Below, piece by piece: positions 48,125 through 49,250 of a DNA stretch of 49,250 nt (position 1 is the first letter of the stretch; every line of letters starts with the position of its first letter). The notes under the pieces were generated by a model that was given only the letters and a program-made list of their open reading frames with translations, did no database searches and was not told the origin of the DNA. Origin of the DNA: Candidatus Peregrinibacteria bacterium (GTDB lineage: Bacteria > Patescibacteriota > Gracilibacteria > UBA1369 > UM-FILTER-53-11); the NCBI GenBank assembly GCA_016186205.1, contig JACPMA010000005.1, positions 26,541 through 75,790 on the forward strand, given 5' to 3'. The translations under genes were made by a program, and so were the position numbers.

Positions 48125-49173
48125 CGTACAAGAAAGCGGGCGTTGATAGACGTCTCGGTGATCTCTGTTCCGAAATTGCTTATCGTGAAGCGAAAAAAAC
48201 CTTTGCAAGCCGCCGCGGAATGATTGGCGAACCGTTACGCATGGACGGCGGTTTCACCGGCGCGCTCGATATGGGGAAATTTCTCCTGGTGCAAAATGAA
48301 GATGGAGTTGGAACAAAAATAGAAATTGCGATGAGAATGGGGCAATTTGACACGCTTGGATACGACCTTGTCGCCATGGTTGCGGATGATGCCATTTGCG
48401 TTGGGGCAGAGGTGATTTCGATAACGAATACTATTGATACTTCTACGCTTTCCAAAAATGTCGTAAGCGGCTTAATGAAGGGACTTTCAAAAGCCTGCCG
48501 CGAACAGAAAATCGTGATTCCTGGCGGTGAAATTGCCGAACTCAAAGGGCATGTGAACGGATATACATGGAATGCTACTGCGGTTGGAATTGTGGAAAAA
48601 AATAAATTTATTGACGGCCGCACAATTCGGCCTGGAGATGAAATTATCGGCATCGCGTCGCCGAATTTTCGATCGAACGGATTCACGCTCTTACGCGCAA
48701 TTCTCAAAAAAGCCTATGGAGAAAAATGGCATCTAAGGAAATTTCACGGCAAACGATGGGGCGACATAACGCTTGCTCCATCGCTGGTATATCACGCCGG
48801 AATTCTGTCTCTGATTGGGCGTTTCGGCGAAAAACCGCGTGTGCGCCTAAAAGGCATAGCACATATTACAGGCGGAGGATTGCCTGGAAATACTCCACGC
48901 ATGTTCGGGAAGCAAAAATTCGGGCTCATGCTTGATCAACTTCCTTCTCCGCCTGCAGCAATGCTGGAATTACAACATCTTGGAAATATTTCTGACAGCG
49001 AAGTTTACGAAACATGGAATATGGGCATAGGCATGGTGCTGGTTGCGGAAAATACCAAAAAAGCGCTAGCGCTTTTAAAAAAGACTGGGCTTAAGGCATC
49101 GGTAGTTGGAAAAGTGACGAAAAACTCGGGGATTATTATAAAAACTTATAGTAAAAAGGTATTGCGTTATTGA
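48118..49173 (+). CDS. purM: Phosphoribosylformylglycinamidine cyclo-ligase
   Basis: This 351-residue AIR synthetase closes the imidazole ring of FGAM using ATP, directly after the PurLQS reaction. It has the start TYKKAGVDRRLGDLCSEI, the ATP-binding VQNEDGVGTKIEIAMRMGQFDTLGYDLVAM-type region, IPGGEIAELKG, IGIASPNFRSNGFTLLR, and ITGGGLPGNTPRMF. Length is normal. It overlaps purQS by 7 bp and is followed by a terminator. Confidence 0.95.
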   Translation: MLTYKKAGVDRRLGDLCSEIAYREAKKTFASRRGMIGEPLRMDGGFTGALDMGKFLLVQNEDGVGTKIEIAMRMGQFDTLGYDLVAMVADDAICVGAEVISITNTIDTSTLSKNVVSGLMKGLSKACREQKIVIPGGEIAELKGHVNGYTWNATAVGIVEKNKFIDGRTIRPGDEIIGIASPNFRSNGFTLLRAILKKAYGEKWHLRKFHGKRWGDITLAPSLVYHAGILSLIGRFGEKPRVRLKGIAHITGGGLPGNTPRMFGKQKFGLMLDQLPSPPAAMLELQHLGNISDSEVYETWNMGIGMVLVAENTKKALALLKKTGLKASVVGKVTKNSGIIIKTYSKKVLRY

Positions 49174-49217
49174 AATTTTTTGTAGAATTCCGATAGGGCA
49201 TTTTTGTTTACTAGAAG

Positions 49218-49247
49218 CACAAAAATCCACCGCGGTGGATTTTTGTG
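49218..49247. terminator. Perfect 30-bp palindromic terminator after purM
   Basis: The two 15-base arms (CACAAAAATCCACCG and its exact complement) form a strong hairpin with A-run before and T-run inside the distal arm, so it can end transcription from both sides. It lies 45 bp after the purM stop and closes the purine cluster. Confidence 0.75.
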
Positions 49248-49250
49248 TAA

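Noticed and set aside
1-49250. CRISPR arrays, prophage, toxin-antitoxin or restriction systems
   Set aside because: No regularly spaced direct repeats, cas-like proteins, phage structural genes or paired small toxin/antitoxin frames are visible. The Xer gene stands among housekeeping genes.
1-49250. TGA-to-glycine recoding as in Gracilibacteria/Absconditabacteria
   Set aside because: All conserved proteins are complete with the standard code, TGA serves as a stop (for example hisB/hisC and hisIE overlaps), and the glycine tRNAs have CCC and TCC anticodons, not TCA.

Overview
The window looks like a chromosome piece from a compact bacterial genome, most plausibly a Candidate Phyla Radiation (Patescibacteria) lineage of the Peregrinibacteria type. 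The pointers are a DUF5671 membrane protein, an SLH-domain surface protein, small Sec lipoproteins, an archaeal-type PEP carboxylase, several proteins with no recognisable family, and very tight packing in which convergent genes overlap or nearly touch. The standard code fits: TGA is never needed as a sense codon. The lineage call is an inference from gene content; no rRNA is present to confirm it.

Layout. 1-170: tRNA-Gly(CCC) with its terminator. 190-4769: PEP carboxylase (minus), then an aldehyde dehydrogenase and an acetolactate synthase (plus). 4779-6427: an unknown protein and an alpha/beta-hydrolase lipoprotein. 6416-11329: one very large glutamate synthase gene (minus). 11426-13766: an AbrB/MraZ-like protein and a 573-residue unknown. 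13726-19718: a minus-strand run with DUF5671, MgtE-like transporter, DUF1003, Bcp peroxiredoxin, tRNA-Gly(TCC), an unknown and a beta-CASP nuclease. 19762-26520: glutaredoxin, RlmD, an unknown, CCA-adding enzyme, CARDB lipoprotein, TsaD, HisRS and a tiny membrane protein. 26521-26682: a MITE-like palindrome. 26701-29456: SLH protein, small lipoprotein, malic enzyme. 29739-37172: a complete histidine biosynthesis operon behind a TrpR-family regulator. 37222-43665: M24 peptidase, HAD hydrolase, NrdR, dGTPase, Xer recombinase, aminotransferase. 43680-49250: FtsE-like ATPase, then purL, a purQ-purS fusion and purM, closed by a long palindromic terminator.

How it works together. The his operon (hisR, then hisG-D-C-B, a SemiSWEET transporter, hisH, fused hisA-hisF, hisIE) encodes the whole route from PRPP to histidine. 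HisH/HisF also release AICAR, which feeds purine synthesis, and the purine genes purLQSM lie further downstream. PEP carboxylase, malic enzyme, glutamate synthase and an aminotransferase supply or use oxaloacetate, pyruvate, glutamate and aspartate.

The most unusual theme is the use of short palindromic repeats inside protein-coding genes. One repeat forms the linker of a HisA-HisF fusion. One lengthens the iron-sulfur loop of RlmD, one sits in TsaD, and two different ones build the signal peptides of secreted proteins. A heptamer tandem repeat sits in a Xer recombinase. A second theme is a -10 box ending exactly six bases before the start codon at several genes, which suggests leaderless transcripts. 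A third is a PQ-loop transporter placed inside the histidine operon.
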